DNA of 64,000 bases, taken from contig JAVTVY010047868.1 of assembly GCA_036873755.1 (NCBI GenBank), positions 1 to 64,000 of the forward strand, given 5' to 3'. The position numbers were made by a program, and so were the translations under genes. The stretch is from Hanleya hanleyi (Eukaryota > Mollusca > Polyplacophora > Lepidopleurida > Hanleyidae). Positions 11,167 to 20,754 of the stretch are shown here, piece by piece. A model generated the notes under the pieces. It had not been told where the DNA came from, searched no databases, and saw only the letters and a program-made list of their open reading frames with translations. Positions within the stretch are counted from its first letter, which is position 1, and each line of letters opens with the position of its first letter.

Positions 11167-12165
11167 TTATTGATGAGATCTTTGCGTAGTCCTTCGGACT
11201 ACCCCATCCGATGGCAGCTGAGTATCAGGAGGCATCACAGAGAGCTCTTCCCGGATAAATCCACGAGCAGGCCCATCTTGCAGATAATATAAGACAGGCG
11301 CACCTGGCTTTGCGACTGAGCGTCCAAGCCGGTAGACCTGGAGTGACCACACAGGGTCGGTGGCGCGACGGCGACCACCCTCTAGCTCGCCTGGCTGGTA
11401 GAGGTAGCGAACGCTCACTGCAGAGAGGAGCTTTTGCTCTTTGAGTCCAACGTGACGGGACGCCACTAAAGAAGGTTTTTGTGCCACAGTATTTGCCTTG
11501 ATGGCGTCAGAGGGCTTTTCACCAGTTTGGCGAGTCACCTCCTTGTTTAGAGCTGATACGACAGCGGGCAGCCGAGCCACCCACTCATTTGACCTCTCAT
11601 CTCGGCCGACTGCCTGTAACTTCATCTCCTGGTCGTATTGATGCCCAAAGAGACGCTCGGCCAAGGTGCGGTTGAATCGTTCCACGATGCCCTGACCTCG
11701 GTGAGCTTCTCTTTCGCCACGTCTTACCGACACGCCGTGCTTAACCAGCAGCTGAGTCACCGGGCCCACGAACTCGCGCCCTGGGTCAACTTGCAACAAC
11801 TTTGGCCATCTCAAAGGTCCACTTTCGTAGATACGAGAGAGCACGGATGCAATCTCCAGAAGCTTGAAAACCTCCTGGAGAGCAACATCTGTTAACGGGA
11901 ATTGCTCACCAAACGGCGGGCTCTCGTTTGCTCGCGCCCAGCCGAATCTTTCGATGATATCTTCGATCAATGGCACTGCGCCGGCCTTAAGTGTTGCTGG
12001 TCTACGCCAGCTCTCCAAAGACCGGTTGGCTAGTTTACCCAAGCCTCGCAGCCCAGGGCCTGGATGTTTTCCACGTTTCGCCATTGTGGCAGCACCATGC
12101 ATTGCTGACCAACGTTCTTCAGGTAGACCCATAGTTGCGCGGCTGACTGCTTGCAATTCCAACAT
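11167..12165 (-). CDS. Polinton retroviral-type integrase (rve), probably inactive
   Basis: A 332-residue open frame. The retroviral integrase core is visible as QVDPGREF (Asp127) and IVERFNRTLAERLFG (Glu162), a D-x34-E spacing. Downstream, RYLYQPGELEGG and a C-terminal block ending GFIREEL are typical of Polinton integrases as I recall them. The segment expected to carry the first catalytic Asp is missing: residue 127 is preceded directly by a helical stretch (SVLSRIYESGPLRWP), and the upstream text does not look like a core strand. I infer an internal deletion. It would insert the element into host DNA and lies tail to tail with the polymerase, 38 bases away. Confidence 0.85.
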   Translation of the reverse strand: MLELQAVSRATMGLPEERWSAMHGAATMAKRGKHPGPGLRGLGKLANRSLESWRRPATLKAGAVPLIEDIIERFGWARANESPPFGEQFPLTDVALQEVFKLLEIASVLSRIYESGPLRWPKLLQVDPGREFVGPVTQLLVKHGVSVRRGEREAHRGQGIVERFNRTLAERLFGHQYDQEMKLQAVGRDERSNEWVARLPAVVSALNKEVTRQTGEKPSDAIKANTVAQKPSLVASRHVGLKEQKLLSAVSVRYLYQPGELEGGRRRATDPVWSLQVYRLGRSVAKPGAPVLYYLQDGPARGFIREELSVMPPDTQLPSDGVVRRTTQRSHQ

Positions 12166-12360
12166 GCCCTTGCAGTCACTACGTCTAATTCGATCAGTCG
12201 TGGCAATTCCGATATCTAATGCGCAGAAAAAAGCTTAACTACTAAGGGTGTGCCAGTACTTCGTGCGGACGTTGTAGGGGTTCCCACGTCGCATAGCGAG
12301 CGGTTCCCGCTGCCGGGGGCTGCGCATGGCGTCTTTAATAATCCACCTGTAGAAAGCAGT
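12166..12360. other. Short intergenic stretch, no gene
   Basis: This 195-base gap separates the integrase start from the next minus-strand gene. I see GC-rich sequence around 12265-12330 and no convincing promoter. Confidence 0.4.
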
Positions 12361-12999
12361 TTATCGTGATTCTATTTCGAATGCCCTGGCAAACTGTTTC
12401 CTTGCTTCCTCCCTGCCCTGCTTCAGAAGATCGCTTTTTTCTTCCTGGCTAATATGGGATACTTTCAACGATTTAGTCCTCATGGCGTTTTTCATCGCAT
12501 CATATTTAGATTTCTCCTCTAGGATATGGCGGAACTCGCTATCAGAAATCTTGTTATCCGCAAGTGCTTGCGAGATAACATATGCGATGGAATTCAATTT
12601 TGAAGATGCTAGGACTCGAATTTCACCGTGTTTTTTTAGCTTTTATGGCCAGACGTGGAGATATAAACTTGCAAGCTATTCCCGCCAAACCGCTCGAAAG
12701 AGCCGAAACTTCAGGTGCTAAAACAACGGTGCCACAATTATAGTCGACAAGAGGCCGACCCCAGTCGCGAAGAGACCCAAAGCCACTGAGGCAAGCGCAG
12801 AGTCAACGCCATCTACGGCATTCACCGCTTTGCGGTATTTCTTGCACAAGCTCGACCGTGAATCACGATCTTGGGCGAGTTCATGCTGTATATCACAGAT
12901 GTGCTTTAGCCTGTAGTCATGCGCGGATTCAGCCTCGTCCAATGTTGGATATTGTCCCATTATACACTGGCTTCGAGTAAATTTATATACTGTTGTCAA
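12361..12999 (-). pseudogene. Polinton-linked membrane/helical protein (one frameshift)
   Basis: Two open frames (12999-12718 and 12597-12361) belong to one gene. The N-terminal half has a charged helix (RSSLCKKYRKAVNAVDGVD), then a glycine-rich hydrophobic segment (LASVALGLFATGVGLLSTII) fit for a membrane span. The sequence between the two frames continues the family in another frame, so a single indel near 12720 explains the break. The C-terminal half (ISQALADNKISDSEFRHIL) looks like an EF-hand-like or acidic helical module. I recall such proteins next to capsid genes in coral and lancelet Polintons, without a named function. Confidence 0.7.
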
Positions 13000-13505
13000 A
13001 AATTTCTAACTCAAGGTTATCCAAGGGCCGGTTAATCACCTTGAGACTTTTTAAGCTGACGCTTTCAGCTAGGAATATTTTGTCCACGCCCACAACGTTC
13101 CTTACTCTTGTATTTACACCCTCTAACGACACATACACGACAGGCCTTCTATTTGCGCTAAAACTCTTGATTAGCGTGCTTATCCTGCCACTTTATCTGA
13201 AAATCTGGAAGTATGTCCACGAAACTGTCATGAGCGAGAGCAGGTGGTAACAGTATTGCAGCAAAGATGGTTGAGTCTGGAGGAAGAGTGATCAGGACGG
13301 GGAACGTCGTATTCATTGCTAGAGCCCCTCGAGGGTCAGTGCTTCTTATATAGCACTCCCCGTCCTGGAGGTGTATTTTGACGTTGTTTTCAAATGGACC
13401 GTAGGACAGGAATGCCGTACCTCGATTTAAAACTTTTCTCACGCCCCCGAGTTTATCGATCTGAACTCCCGATTCGACGTCAGCATGGTCAGTGAGCCAG
13501 CCCAT
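12990..13505 (-). pseudogene. Polinton-linked protein of unknown function (frameshifted)
   Basis: The frame starts at ATG 13505 (MGWLTDHADVESG), reads 115 residues of beta-rich sequence (FPVLITLPPDSTIFAAILL), and stops at 13158. Coding-like sequence continues in another frame (RPVVYVSLEGVN, then LKVINRPLDNLELE) to about 12995, so one indel near 13155 is likely. It sits in the minus-strand block with the penton-like gene, which suggests a late or structural role. I cannot name the family. Confidence 0.6.
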
Positions 13506-13529
13506 ATTGTTACTTTTGGCGAGAGTCCA

Positions 13530-13787
13530 TTATCCGTTTTCTTTTTTCACGAGACTGTATTTCACGTGCGTCCGTTTGTTTACTGTGCTAATATCTTCAA
13601 GGTCTTTGAAACTTACATCCGCGGTTCTTCCTGACGTAAGCTTCTTTCGATGGTATAAGCCGTTTTTGAACGGAAAGCCGTAGAGGCGGTCTTTGTAACC
13701 TGCCTCGCCAAACCCCACGGTATCCACGAGATCGCCTAAGACCAAATCACTGCATCTGGGTCCAGCGGAGTCAACCATCGTTGTCAT
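13530..13787 (-). CDS. Small Polinton ORF, function unknown
   Basis: An 85-residue frame (MTTMVDSAGPRCSD start) with no domain that I recognise, rich in Lys and Asp. It lies between the penton-like gene and the 13505 start in the same orientation, separated by only tens of bases, consistent with a compact late gene block. The short length leaves real doubt. Confidence 0.45.
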   Translation of the reverse strand: MTTMVDSAGPRCSDLVLGDLVDTVGFGEAGYKDRLYGFPFKNGLYHRKKLTSGRTADVSFKDLEDISTVNKRTHVKYSLVKKENG

Positions 13788-13845
13788 GACTGAATATCAA
13801 GAGTTACACTCATATAAGCGGTCTTTACTAGTGTATCTGATTTAT

Positions 13846-14460
13846 CTAACACAGGGAGAACGTTAGCTGCGGGATAGGGCCAGCTATTAGTGGCTTATAC
13901 TGTGGATTAGGGAAAGAAATGGTTTTTCCGTAGTTTATTCCCTCACAGGTCACAGATATAGCTCTGACAAGAGTGGAAGGGTAAGCCATGCAGGTTCCAA
14001 CCTTCTCGACTGCCTTCTCCACTAGATTGTGTGATGTGATCACCTCACTCAGGTGAGCGAACACTTCTTTATGGGGTGCTAGAGTCGGGAATCTTTCGCC
14101 CTGCATTGTCCCTGTCAGGGTAATGTCAGGGTTTGAGAACCCCATGACCTGCACAAGACCAAGCAGTTGTATATTTTTGTTGGTCGTCAACTTGAGTCGA
14201 CCAGTGGCATGGTTAATCTCTAGGCCTGCCCCGTGTGGCTTGAAGACCTCTTTATCAAGGCAACAGACATTGTAATAACCGCTAGGGAAAATCACAGGCT
14301 TTCCGTTGACAGAGAAGCTAGTTCCGGCTGGGACGTTCTCCCATAGTGGGTAGAAAATGAGCTCGAGCAGTGCTACTTTGTATTGTCCGTTTTGGTTCTT
14401 GAGCGCAGGCGTGAGGTCAACTGCCGCGCCATTTTGGAAGTTGCTGAGTGTTACATACAT
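13846..14460 (-). CDS. Putative Polinton minor capsid (penton-like) protein
   Basis: The reading frame is open back to 14586, but I choose ATG 14460 because family members start MYVTL-like. The ~204-residue product is all-beta in character: MYVTLSNFQNGAAVDL, YKVALLELIFYPLWENVP, GYYNVCCLDKEVF, LLGLVQVMGFS. This order (short N-terminal strand, KVALLE block with an aromatic-Pro turn) matches my recollection of Polinton penton-like minor capsid proteins with a jelly-roll fold. It is divergently arranged with the plus-strand gene at 14628. It would form capsid vertices. Assignment is by pattern only. Confidence 0.6.
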   Translation of the reverse strand: MYVTLSNFQNGAAVDLTPALKNQNGQYKVALLELIFYPLWENVPAGTSFSVNGKPVIFPSGYYNVCCLDKEVFKPHGAGLEINHATGRLKLTTNKNIQLLGLVQVMGFSNPDITLTGTMQGERFPTLAPHKEVFAHLSEVITSHNLVEKAVEKVGTCMAYPSTLVRAISVTCEGINYGKTISFPNPQYKPLIAGPIPQLTFSLC

Positions 14461-14500
14461 AGCCGGCTTCAAAGATGTACCATGGATAGACACGCCTTTA

Positions 14501-14515
14501 GCTACTATATAAATG
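14501..14515. promoter_or_regulatory. TATA-like element between divergent late genes
   Basis: CTATATAAAT lies in the gap between the minus-strand capsid start (14460) and the plus-strand gene (about 14628). It could serve either direction. No other promoter element was identified. Confidence 0.4.
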
Positions 14516-14627
14516 TCACCTACCAGGCGGGCGGGGTGTACACCGCGGAAACGGCTACTGTTACTGGGACGACATTCACTCACCAAGACATCCTGGTGAA
14601 CACAGAAGGTGGTGACTTTGCGTCTTT

Positions 14628-15680
14628 GTGAAATACGGTCTGCTTAATGTGAATAGCGACCAGCTAGTTCAGACGTCGCGCTCTAATTCCTTGCAGTTTT
14701 GGCAGAATCAGATGAATTTCGCCGTGTGGTGCGCCACGACCGGTTGTGGCGTGTCTGTGAGCGATCATCTAGCGGCAGCCGGAACCGCACGAAATGCTAG
14801 CCACACCCGGGCCCTTTACACCTGCCATGTCTACTTTCAGATCAGGTGGATCCTAAAAGAGATTCAGGCACTGCTCCATCAAGACGACGCCTGGGCGGAA
14901 GTTAACAATCCATTTGACCGTAGAGCATAGGAACGCATTTGTGCAGAGTTTGGGGTGTCGCCGCACACCGTCTGGAGACAGAAGCAGAGCGAAAAAACGG
15001 CATGGGAACGATTTACTTCTATGCCACACGCGCAGGCTACATGTGACTTCCAAAACCGTACGACCCAACCTGGCATTCGTCTACTTACCGAAAAAACCGC
15101 TTTCACATTGACTACATTGCGCAGGGATCGGAGGCTGACAAGGAATGGACAACTTTTATGCTGGACACATCGCAGGGCTTCACACATGCAGGAGTCGAGC
15201 GTGATAATGATTCCATTCGAACGTATGTATGGGCCATTCTCGGCGCCCAGGCTCATACGCGCACACGAATCGTAGGAGTGGGCACAGTATTTCACGCACA
15301 GAAGCAGTTTCTCGCCAACATGGAGAATGCGGTGTCCTCTCCAGTTGACCTCTTATCAGCGATCAAACGCTACCAAGACGTCCTGCAGTCTGCAGGCTCC
15401 AAATTTAACTATGTGTTCGGAATCGCTCTGTACATGGCCCCCAGTGACATGTTGCTCCGCATAGGTCCTATCGCCGGTTACAACAATGAGATCGTAGTTG
15501 CAACAGAAAATATAAAATCTCGGCGAGAACGCGGACATTAACATAACAGTCGCTCCCCAAATAGAAGGAGATACGGGAGAAAAAGGAGTGGTTCCCGCTG
15601 GAACAGCTGCGCGTGGCAAGACCACGACGCTGGATGAGGCCGTTCCCACCCAACGCACCACCCAGCGCACCAGTCTAGCG
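14628..15680 (+). pseudogene. Conserved Polinton late-region protein, ~350 aa (frameshifted)
   Basis: The coding signal starts near YGLLNVNSDQLV (14634) and passes LQFWQNQMNFAVWCATTGCG and YFQIRWILKEIQALL. It changes frame near 14930, 15060 and 15150, then continues as GVERDNDSIRTYVWAILGAQ and KRYQDVLQSAGSKFNYVFG. It fades through a DTGEKGVVPAGTA-like tail to about 15680, where a Penelope-like fragment interrupts. The first codon in frame is GTG, so the original ATG is lost. I recall homologues in coral and lancelet Polintons between capsid genes; function is not known. A structural or capsid-associated role is an inference from position. Confidence 0.65.
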
Positions 15681-15683
15681 TCC

Positions 15684-15851
15684 ATAATTCAGCCGTCGCC
15701 CATTAAAGAATTTCCGCGTCCATAATCCAAAGACCTATTTCATATTCCATATAACAGTTTTAGCACGAAATTCAAAAGGACAATCATAGTATACATAAAC
15801 ATAGGCTAGTTTCCTGCAAGGGAGAAGCGGTCAACAGTTTTCAATGATGCC
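15684..15851 (-). mobile_element. Penelope-like element 3' fragment (PLE-1)
   Basis: This is a 5'-truncated copy of the last ~165 bases of the element also found at 17228, 44768 and 47192. It begins within the terminal words (GCGTCCATAATTCAGCC) and is cut off at CAATGATGCC near 15851. It lies between two Polinton genes that converge. Confidence 0.85.
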
Positions 15852-15854
15852 GAC

Positions 15855-16460
15855 GTCGTTTCCATTTTCTGAACAGCGTCTGGGGCTACCTTGGCTCTTC
15901 CGCCGAGGTCCTGGAGTTCAACGCTTTCGACAGCCGTTGCATCCCCACCAAGCTCTTCGCTCGCTGTCTGTAGAGCTACCACAGCCTGAGGGGGGCAGCT
16001 TTACCGATGACTGACGGCGACGGCGCCAGTCTACAAGCCCTAGTTCATCCCGAATTGCGTTGAGACCGCCACGCTTTCCGGCTGCTGTAGACAGGGAGAG
16101 ATGTTAGCCTGTACGAATGTTAATTAAGTCCAAGTTGTTGTAAGCCGCAAGGCGCAGCTTCCTGTTAGTCGTGAGTTCAAACTTCGAGTAATCCCTACCT
16201 AGGTTAGGAGTAATCCCCTTCTCTGCCTGGTAGTTGTAGCAGTCATCGACAGTTGTCTGGACTAACTCTTGCTGAAGAGAGGGAGAGTGGCAGAAGAGCG
16301 GTCGCCTTCGTGCGCTTGCGCGTCCGAAAAACCCCTGCTGCCGGTTGACAAATCAACATCGTCCGTTTCCTCGTCCCTCCTCGTTTCTGTCTCTTAGAGA
16401 CTGCCGGTATCAATATCATAGTCTGCCATATTGCACTATCACAGCTTATCACTTCAATAT
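15855..16460 (-). pseudogene. Polinton-linked helical protein remnant
   Basis: Reading leftward, coding-like blocks QELVQTTVDDCYNYQAEKGI, LGRDYSKFELTTNRKLRL, NLDLINIRTG and IRDELGLVDWRRRR appear in changing frames with stops between. The pattern (a conserved globular module followed by an alanine-rich helical tail) resembles a protein I recall next to capsid genes in invertebrate Polintons, function unknown. The 3' end is cut by PLE-1. A basic stretch at 16320-16450 (TRKRTK-like) may be its N-terminus or belong to another ORF. Confidence 0.5.
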
Positions 16461-17227
16461 CACCTTGGCGAGCTGGCTTTTTCAGAACACGGTCGCAAGC
16501 TTAAACCCTACCGCATATTTCGCGAGCCACTTGAGATCAAGGGGGTTCGCCAGGCAGTTGTGATCACTAAGAATCCCAGCACTATCGACCATTACCAATA
16601 GCTACTGGTGCGTTATCCCAATCTCGGTGCTCACGATGTTATCGTTCCGGGGACCGCTCTCCTCGCCTTCAACATTGAATTGAAATCATACGACGCGAAA
16701 CGAGCCGTGGTTCAGAATCTGGGCCGCGCAATCATAAAGAAGACAACAATCAAAATCAGCGGCAATGAGGTTATGAGCATTGGCGACTCCGAATTATACC
16801 ACTGCTATCGCGACCTGTGGGAAACAGACAAGGAGCGCAATAATGCAGCCTACCAGGGTATAGATACCAGCAGAAACCAGAACACGACAAAGCTTCGGGT
16901 TGATGCCGCGGATGCTGTAGACACGAAAACAAATAAAGCCAAAGCACGGGCATACGGCAACCGCTTCTTTGTTCCGCTTGACTTTGAGTTGCTGGACAGC
17001 CACATGCCTTTCTACCAAAGTGCGCTTGGTGATCGTCTGGAGTACGAATTGATATTTAACGATTACAGTCGCGTGATCGTCGCAGAGGGTGATCCAGCTG
17101 CCAGTTACAATATTGAGAACATCTGCCTAGAGTTCGAAATTCGCCAGATTGATCCGAAACCAGTATGCAGGACGCCTAGCCCTCCTCTACGACAGGGTGC
17201 TCTGCCACTGCAAACCGACACGTAACA

Positions 17228-18496
17228 ATTACAAGCGTCTAATCCGTCATCCATAATTCAGCTGTCGTCCATTAGGGAATACCCGCGTCCATAATCCAAA
17301 GACCTATTCCATATTCCATATAACAGTTTTAGCACCAAATTCAAAAAGACAACCATAGTATACATACACATAGGCTTGTTTCCTGCAAGAGAGAAGCGGT
17401 CAACAGTTTTCAATGATGCCGGCAAGACATCATGATGTTCAAAAAATATCAAATCCGTGTCGCTGATCAGTATTCTTAATCCATAATATCCGTTGTAAAG
17501 TCGTCATCTAAAGAATGATGTATCTCAGTCACGCTTTGATTGTGACTGTTTATATGAGCACCATGAGGATCTTGAAGTACATGGGTTCATACGGCCCCTA
17601 GTCCCGGGTTAAGCCGAATTAGACACAAGTTACGAAACGTAGCGCCATAGATCTTGCACGCTACGTTCGTATTTTTTATCAGCATGCGATATGTATCGCC
17701 AAATTTGAGAAACTTTGAGTGGAGGCGTTTGGTGGAATAGCCCTGTTTTATAAGTTTCTGTAACAATGTTTTGTGACGTTGATTAAAATCGTCACATTTA
17801 ACACAGGATCTAGGAAATGCTACTAAGCGAGATATGTATACGCCATATGCAGGTCCCACTGGAATATTACTGTCCAGAAAGGGATAGTTTACGATGTCGA
17901 AATTGTAATCATCTCTTTTGTCATAAAGTCGACGAGAGAGAATGCCCGCTTCATTTTTATAGAGATATAGATCTAAATATGATGTGCCTGTAGGGCTGCC
18001 TGTAGTTTCCTTCAAATCCAGTGAAGGTGGATATATATCCTTCACTGCGTCATTTATATAGCGATTATCCACAGCGAGAAGATCGTCTATATAGCGTTTG
18101 GTGAATGAGAAGGAACGGGCTTTGAATGGATCGGTTTTTGAAAGCGCCTGCATATAGTCATATTCATAAGAGAACAGATACAGGTCAGCCAATTAGGGGT
18201 GCACAATTAGTACCCATTGGAATACCTATATGCTGCTGATATATTGTGTTGCCAAATTTCACAGATATTTTTAATGAGAAATTCAAGCAACTCTATAAAC
18301 AAAGAAACATCCCATGAATCATATCTCTTGTATGTAGTAGAGCTAAAGAATGCTTAATGGCTTCCGACATTAATATATCTACGATCAGTTTTCTTGAACA
18401 CAGATACTATTAATGAACTTAGACGGTCAGTAAGGTCCTGATGAGGGATTGTAGTATAGAGAGTCGAGAAATCCCATGTGGATACATGTCTGTACG
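17228..18496 (-). mobile_element. Penelope-like element, 5'-truncated (PLE-2), in the capsid gene
   Basis: The longest copy, about 1.27 kb. Its 3' end (complement of TACAAGCGTCTAATCCGTC) abuts capsid codons at 17228, and its 5' truncation point lies near 18480-18496, after which capsid coding resumes. It contains the RT frame at 17587-18192 plus upstream RT motifs (WDFSTLYTTIPH near 18475). No poly-A tail is present. About twenty capsid bases appear altered at the junctions. Confidence 0.88.
17587..18192 (-). pseudogene. Reverse transcriptase, Penelope-like, copy in PLE-2
   Basis: The frame contains the RT active site RYIDDLLAVDN, followed by TSYLDLYLYKNEAG, RLYDKRDDYNFDIVNYPF and GPAYGVYISRL. 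Upstream in a shifted frame are FSTLYTTIPH and GIPMGTNCAPL, the palm motifs before the active site. A one-base insertion near 18195 separates GIPMGTNCAPL from the open frame, when compared with the copy at 45169. The enzyme would copy element RNA into DNA at a nick. No GIY-YIG nuclease domain is visible in what remains, so the Penelope assignment rests on RT motifs and the truncated, tail-less structure. Confidence 0.8.
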
Positions 18497-19015
18497 GTAT
18501 GTGACCTCTGGAACATCAACCTGAATGTGCCCGCTCGCAGCATGAAGGGCATCTTCATGCTGTTCGAAGACCCTGTCCCCTGGAATCGCGACACTGAGGA
18601 CTTCTATAACCCGCACTTCACGAAGGTGGAGGCGTGCATCGAGGGGGTGCCGAATCAGCTGTACAGTCAAGGATTGAGAGCGCACCAGCTGTGGGATGAG
18701 ACCAAGACAGAGTTCGCAGCCGGTAGCAAACGTCCATCCGTGGTTGCAATGGCCGCAAAAGACTTGGATCTGACTGACGTCTCTCTCGGGGAGTTCCTAA
18801 CAACAAAGTAGTATGCATTATGGCTGGATCTGTGAACCACGGACGATTACGGACTACATGGGAGCGGCCGAAGAGTGGTGAATGCCAGCGAGGGCATCAC
18901 CATCCAGATCACAAAGGAAGCAGAGCCGCCTGGCGCATTGAACGTTTATCTGTACATCATCATGGATGCACAAATCAACATCGAGGATGACCGACTCAAA
19001 GAAGTGCTCAATTAA

Positions 19016-19540
19016 TGGCGCAGCCCCGCTGCTTCCCAAAGACCCCCACTCCGCTATTATATGTGGCCAGACAGGGTGTGGCAAGACGGTTTTCGCTCTT
19101 GACCTACTTGAAGGCCACTTCCATGGTGCTTTTTAGCACATCGTCATCCTCTGCCCCACGATTCGCTAGAAAAAGAGCTATCTAGCCCGACATTGGGTCT
19201 GGGCTGACCCAGAGATTTACATAGTCGACACCGGTGAGCGCCTCTACGACTATCTGTGAGCATTCTATTGCCTATTTGCCGGAGAACACACTTTGTATAT
19301 CATTGACGGCTGTGTCGCAAGCAAGGCTCTAACCAAAAAGGAAAGACAGGCTGTCTGAGCTAGCCATCAGCGGGCGCCACACAAAGCAGAGCGTTTAGTT
19401 GCTGACCAAGAAGTACAACTCGGTCTTGAAAGTTCTACGAGAACAGACGCGATGGTGCGCTCTGTTTCACTGTAAGGACCGCGATTCTGTTGAAGAGTGC
19501 CTCCACGAGAACGAAGTCCTCGTCCTTGAGCCATTTGCGG
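19016..19540 (+). pseudogene. Polinton packaging ATPase (A32/FtsK-HerA type), decayed
   Basis: A Walker A motif GQTGCGKT is at 19065-19088, preceded by LLPKDPHSAII. A Walker B-like strand LYIIDGC is near 19292, with Gly where a second acidic residue is expected. A conserved REQTRWCALFHCKDRDS-like block is near 19436, in a shifted frame. Stops interrupt the frame near 19137, 19170 and 19258. An ATG overlaps the capsid stop (TAATG at 19013-19017) but is one base out of the Walker frame. It would pump DNA into capsids. The order capsid then ATPase, with overlap, is typical of Polintons. Confidence 0.85.
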
Positions 19541-19879
19541 CGACAGTACAGCATGGCGTTCTTGACCTTTTCATCAGGGTCGAGGGGATCGTGAGAGCCG
19601 TCGTTGGTGGTGGCCGCGACGGTCTTGCCATTCACCGTGCCGCATGTTTGGTAGGCGCTGCGAGGGGGGGGGGGCACTTAGCGCCGCCTGCCCGATCTCG
19701 AGGACCTCGAGGCGGGCGATGACGACTGCGAAGAGGATGTTGAGGTTGGCGAACTCCGTGGATCAGGCGGAGGTCTGCGTCTCGATGAAATGCTTCAGGG
19801 TTGCGGCTATCGTGGCGCTGACCGAGTCGACGAGTTGTTGATGCTTGGACTTGCTGTCGACCATTGTCTGCTGTGCCAT
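19500..19879 (-). pseudogene. Polinton-linked minus-strand ORF (frameshifted)
   Basis: It starts at ATG 19879 (MAQQTMVDSKSK) and passes a helical stretch (QLVDSVSATIAATLKHFIET). It meets a stop near 19770, then a poly-C run near 19665 where the frame changes to VNGKTVAATTNDGSHD and KNAMLYCRRKWLKDEDF. It overlaps the ATPase 3' end on the opposite strand. I recall a small helical protein with an aromatic KW-containing C-terminal motif at this place in other Polintons but no function. Confidence is limited by decay. Confidence 0.5.
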
Positions 19880-20040
19880 TTTGTTGAGTGGATGTTGAAT
19901 GCAAGAGCGCCCGCCGTATTCAACTCACGGTTCGCCGGCATCATTTTCTGGGTCTGCCGGGCCGCTGGCACGACCCCAGCTCACCCTGCCGGCGAGGGTG
20001 GTGGGCCGTCCCTGGGCTCTCGATAGAATGAAATGTTGGC

Positions 20041-20107
20041 AAGTATGTGCTTGAGATTTGGTTGCATCTGAGTCTTATGTGCTTGAGATGTGGTAGCATC
20101 TGGGCTG
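20041..20107. repeat. Direct repeat (TATGTGCTTGAGAT, GCATCTG)
   Basis: Two direct copies about 37 bases apart (TATGTGCTTGAGATTTGG and TATGTGCTTGAGATGTGG, each followed by GCATCTG). The surrounding 19880-20169 has no gene that I can support. Confidence 0.7.
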
Positions 20108-20169
20108 GGGGCCAGGCTCCAGCTACTCGCCTCCCAGCTCGCCTCCCGCTGGTCTGATCGCCCCCATCC

Positions 20170-20442
20170 GCTAGTCTGTGCCCGCTGTCCGCACGCTCTC
20201 CCTTCTGATCCGCTCCCACGCTGGCTGTACGCGCCCCAATCGCTGTCCGCATCCTCTCCCTACTGATCCGCCCCCACGGAACCGCCCCCACGCAAGCTGC
20301 TCGCGCCCCATCCGCTGTCCGCTCGCTCTACCCGCTGTCCGCTCCCTGCCGTCATCCCTAGTAAAAGCGGCCCCGGTGCAGCCAAGCAGACCCCGAGAAG
20401 AGCTTCTCTGACCGGGGTAACGAGTGGGCTGCGCCAGAAATT
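20170..20442. repeat. Polinton 1 right terminal inverted repeat
   Basis: Reverse complement of 6333-6588, ending CGAGTGGGCTGCGCCAGAAA then TT. It carries the same GC-rich subrepeats (CGCTGTCCGC). The outermost base pairs differ slightly from the left end. Confidence 0.85.
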
Positions 20443-20449
20443 AGTTATA

Positions 20450-20600
20450 CCAGTGGGTTACGCCACACCCACACCCCACGCTGTCTGCTCGCGCCCACCG
20501 CACGCTGTCTGCTCGCGCCCACCCCACGCTGTCTGCTCGCGCCCACCCCACACACACCACGCTGTCTGCTCGCACCCAGTTTGCCACCGGCTGGGCTGCG
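20450..20600. repeat. ~24-bp tandem repeat and extra terminus-like motif
   Basis: Four to five copies of CACGCTGTCTGCTCGCGCCC follow a degenerate terminus motif (CAGTGGGTTACGCCAC). The unit resembles the GC-rich subrepeats of the Polinton 1 terminus, so this may be the eroded end of an adjoining related element. Confidence 0.8.
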
Positions 20601-20619
20601 CCAAGACCCCCACTAGTAA

Positions 20620-20754
20620 TACTACTGCTCTCTCAGCTTGGGTATAATGTAACACTGGGGGAGAACAATCTATATGGAAACATGTGGAAGATTTGATCTT
20701 TCTTTCTCTCATCTGTCTGCATCTTGGCGTCAAGGTAGTGTGATGGCGTTAATG
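20620..20754 (+). repeat. Solo 3' end of the C2H2 cassette
   Basis: CAGCTTGGGTATAATGTAAC, then ATCTTTCTTTCTCTCATC, then a GGCGTTAA box. The words are collinear with the region after the C2H2 genes. There is no gene upstream; the repeat abuts the Polinton end region. Confidence 0.75.

Larger units (their letters stand above)
16500..19015 (+). pseudogene. Polinton major capsid protein (double jelly-roll), split by PLE-2
   Basis: The 5' part is open from 16608 to 17225: NLGAHDVIVPGTALLAFN, IKKTTIKISGNEVMS, YGNRFFVPLDFELLDSHMPF, LGDRLEYELIFNDYSRVI. It resumes after the insertion at about 18497: DLWNINLNVPARSMKGIFML, VEACIEGVPNQLYSQG. A frameshift near 18810 precedes the C-terminal block (NVYLYIIMDAQINIEDD) that ends at TAA 19013-19015. 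These blocks match Polinton major capsid proteins, which form the hexagonal shell. The true start is unclear: related sequence extends to about 16500 with a stop at 16599. The 1.27-kb insertion and frameshift make it non-functional. Confidence 0.88.
6333..20442. mobile_element. Polinton/Maverick 1 (degenerate)
   Basis: The element has inverted termini at 6333-6588 and 20170-20442 that start AGTTTCTGG (left) and AATTTCTGG (right complement). Inside are the hallmark Polinton genes: protein-primed family-B DNA polymerase, rve integrase, penton-like and major capsid proteins and an A32-type packaging ATPase. I found no adenovirus-type protease. Every long gene is damaged except perhaps the integrase, minor capsid and small ORFs. 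No matching 6-bp target duplication is evident next to the termini, and the left end is complicated by an inverted-repeat arm between two terminus-like motifs. Confidence 0.9.

Noticed and set aside
12990..20160. Search for the Polinton adenovirus-type cysteine protease
   Set aside because: No His, Asp/Glu, Cys motif set was found in any frame of the capsid region; it seems lost in this copy.
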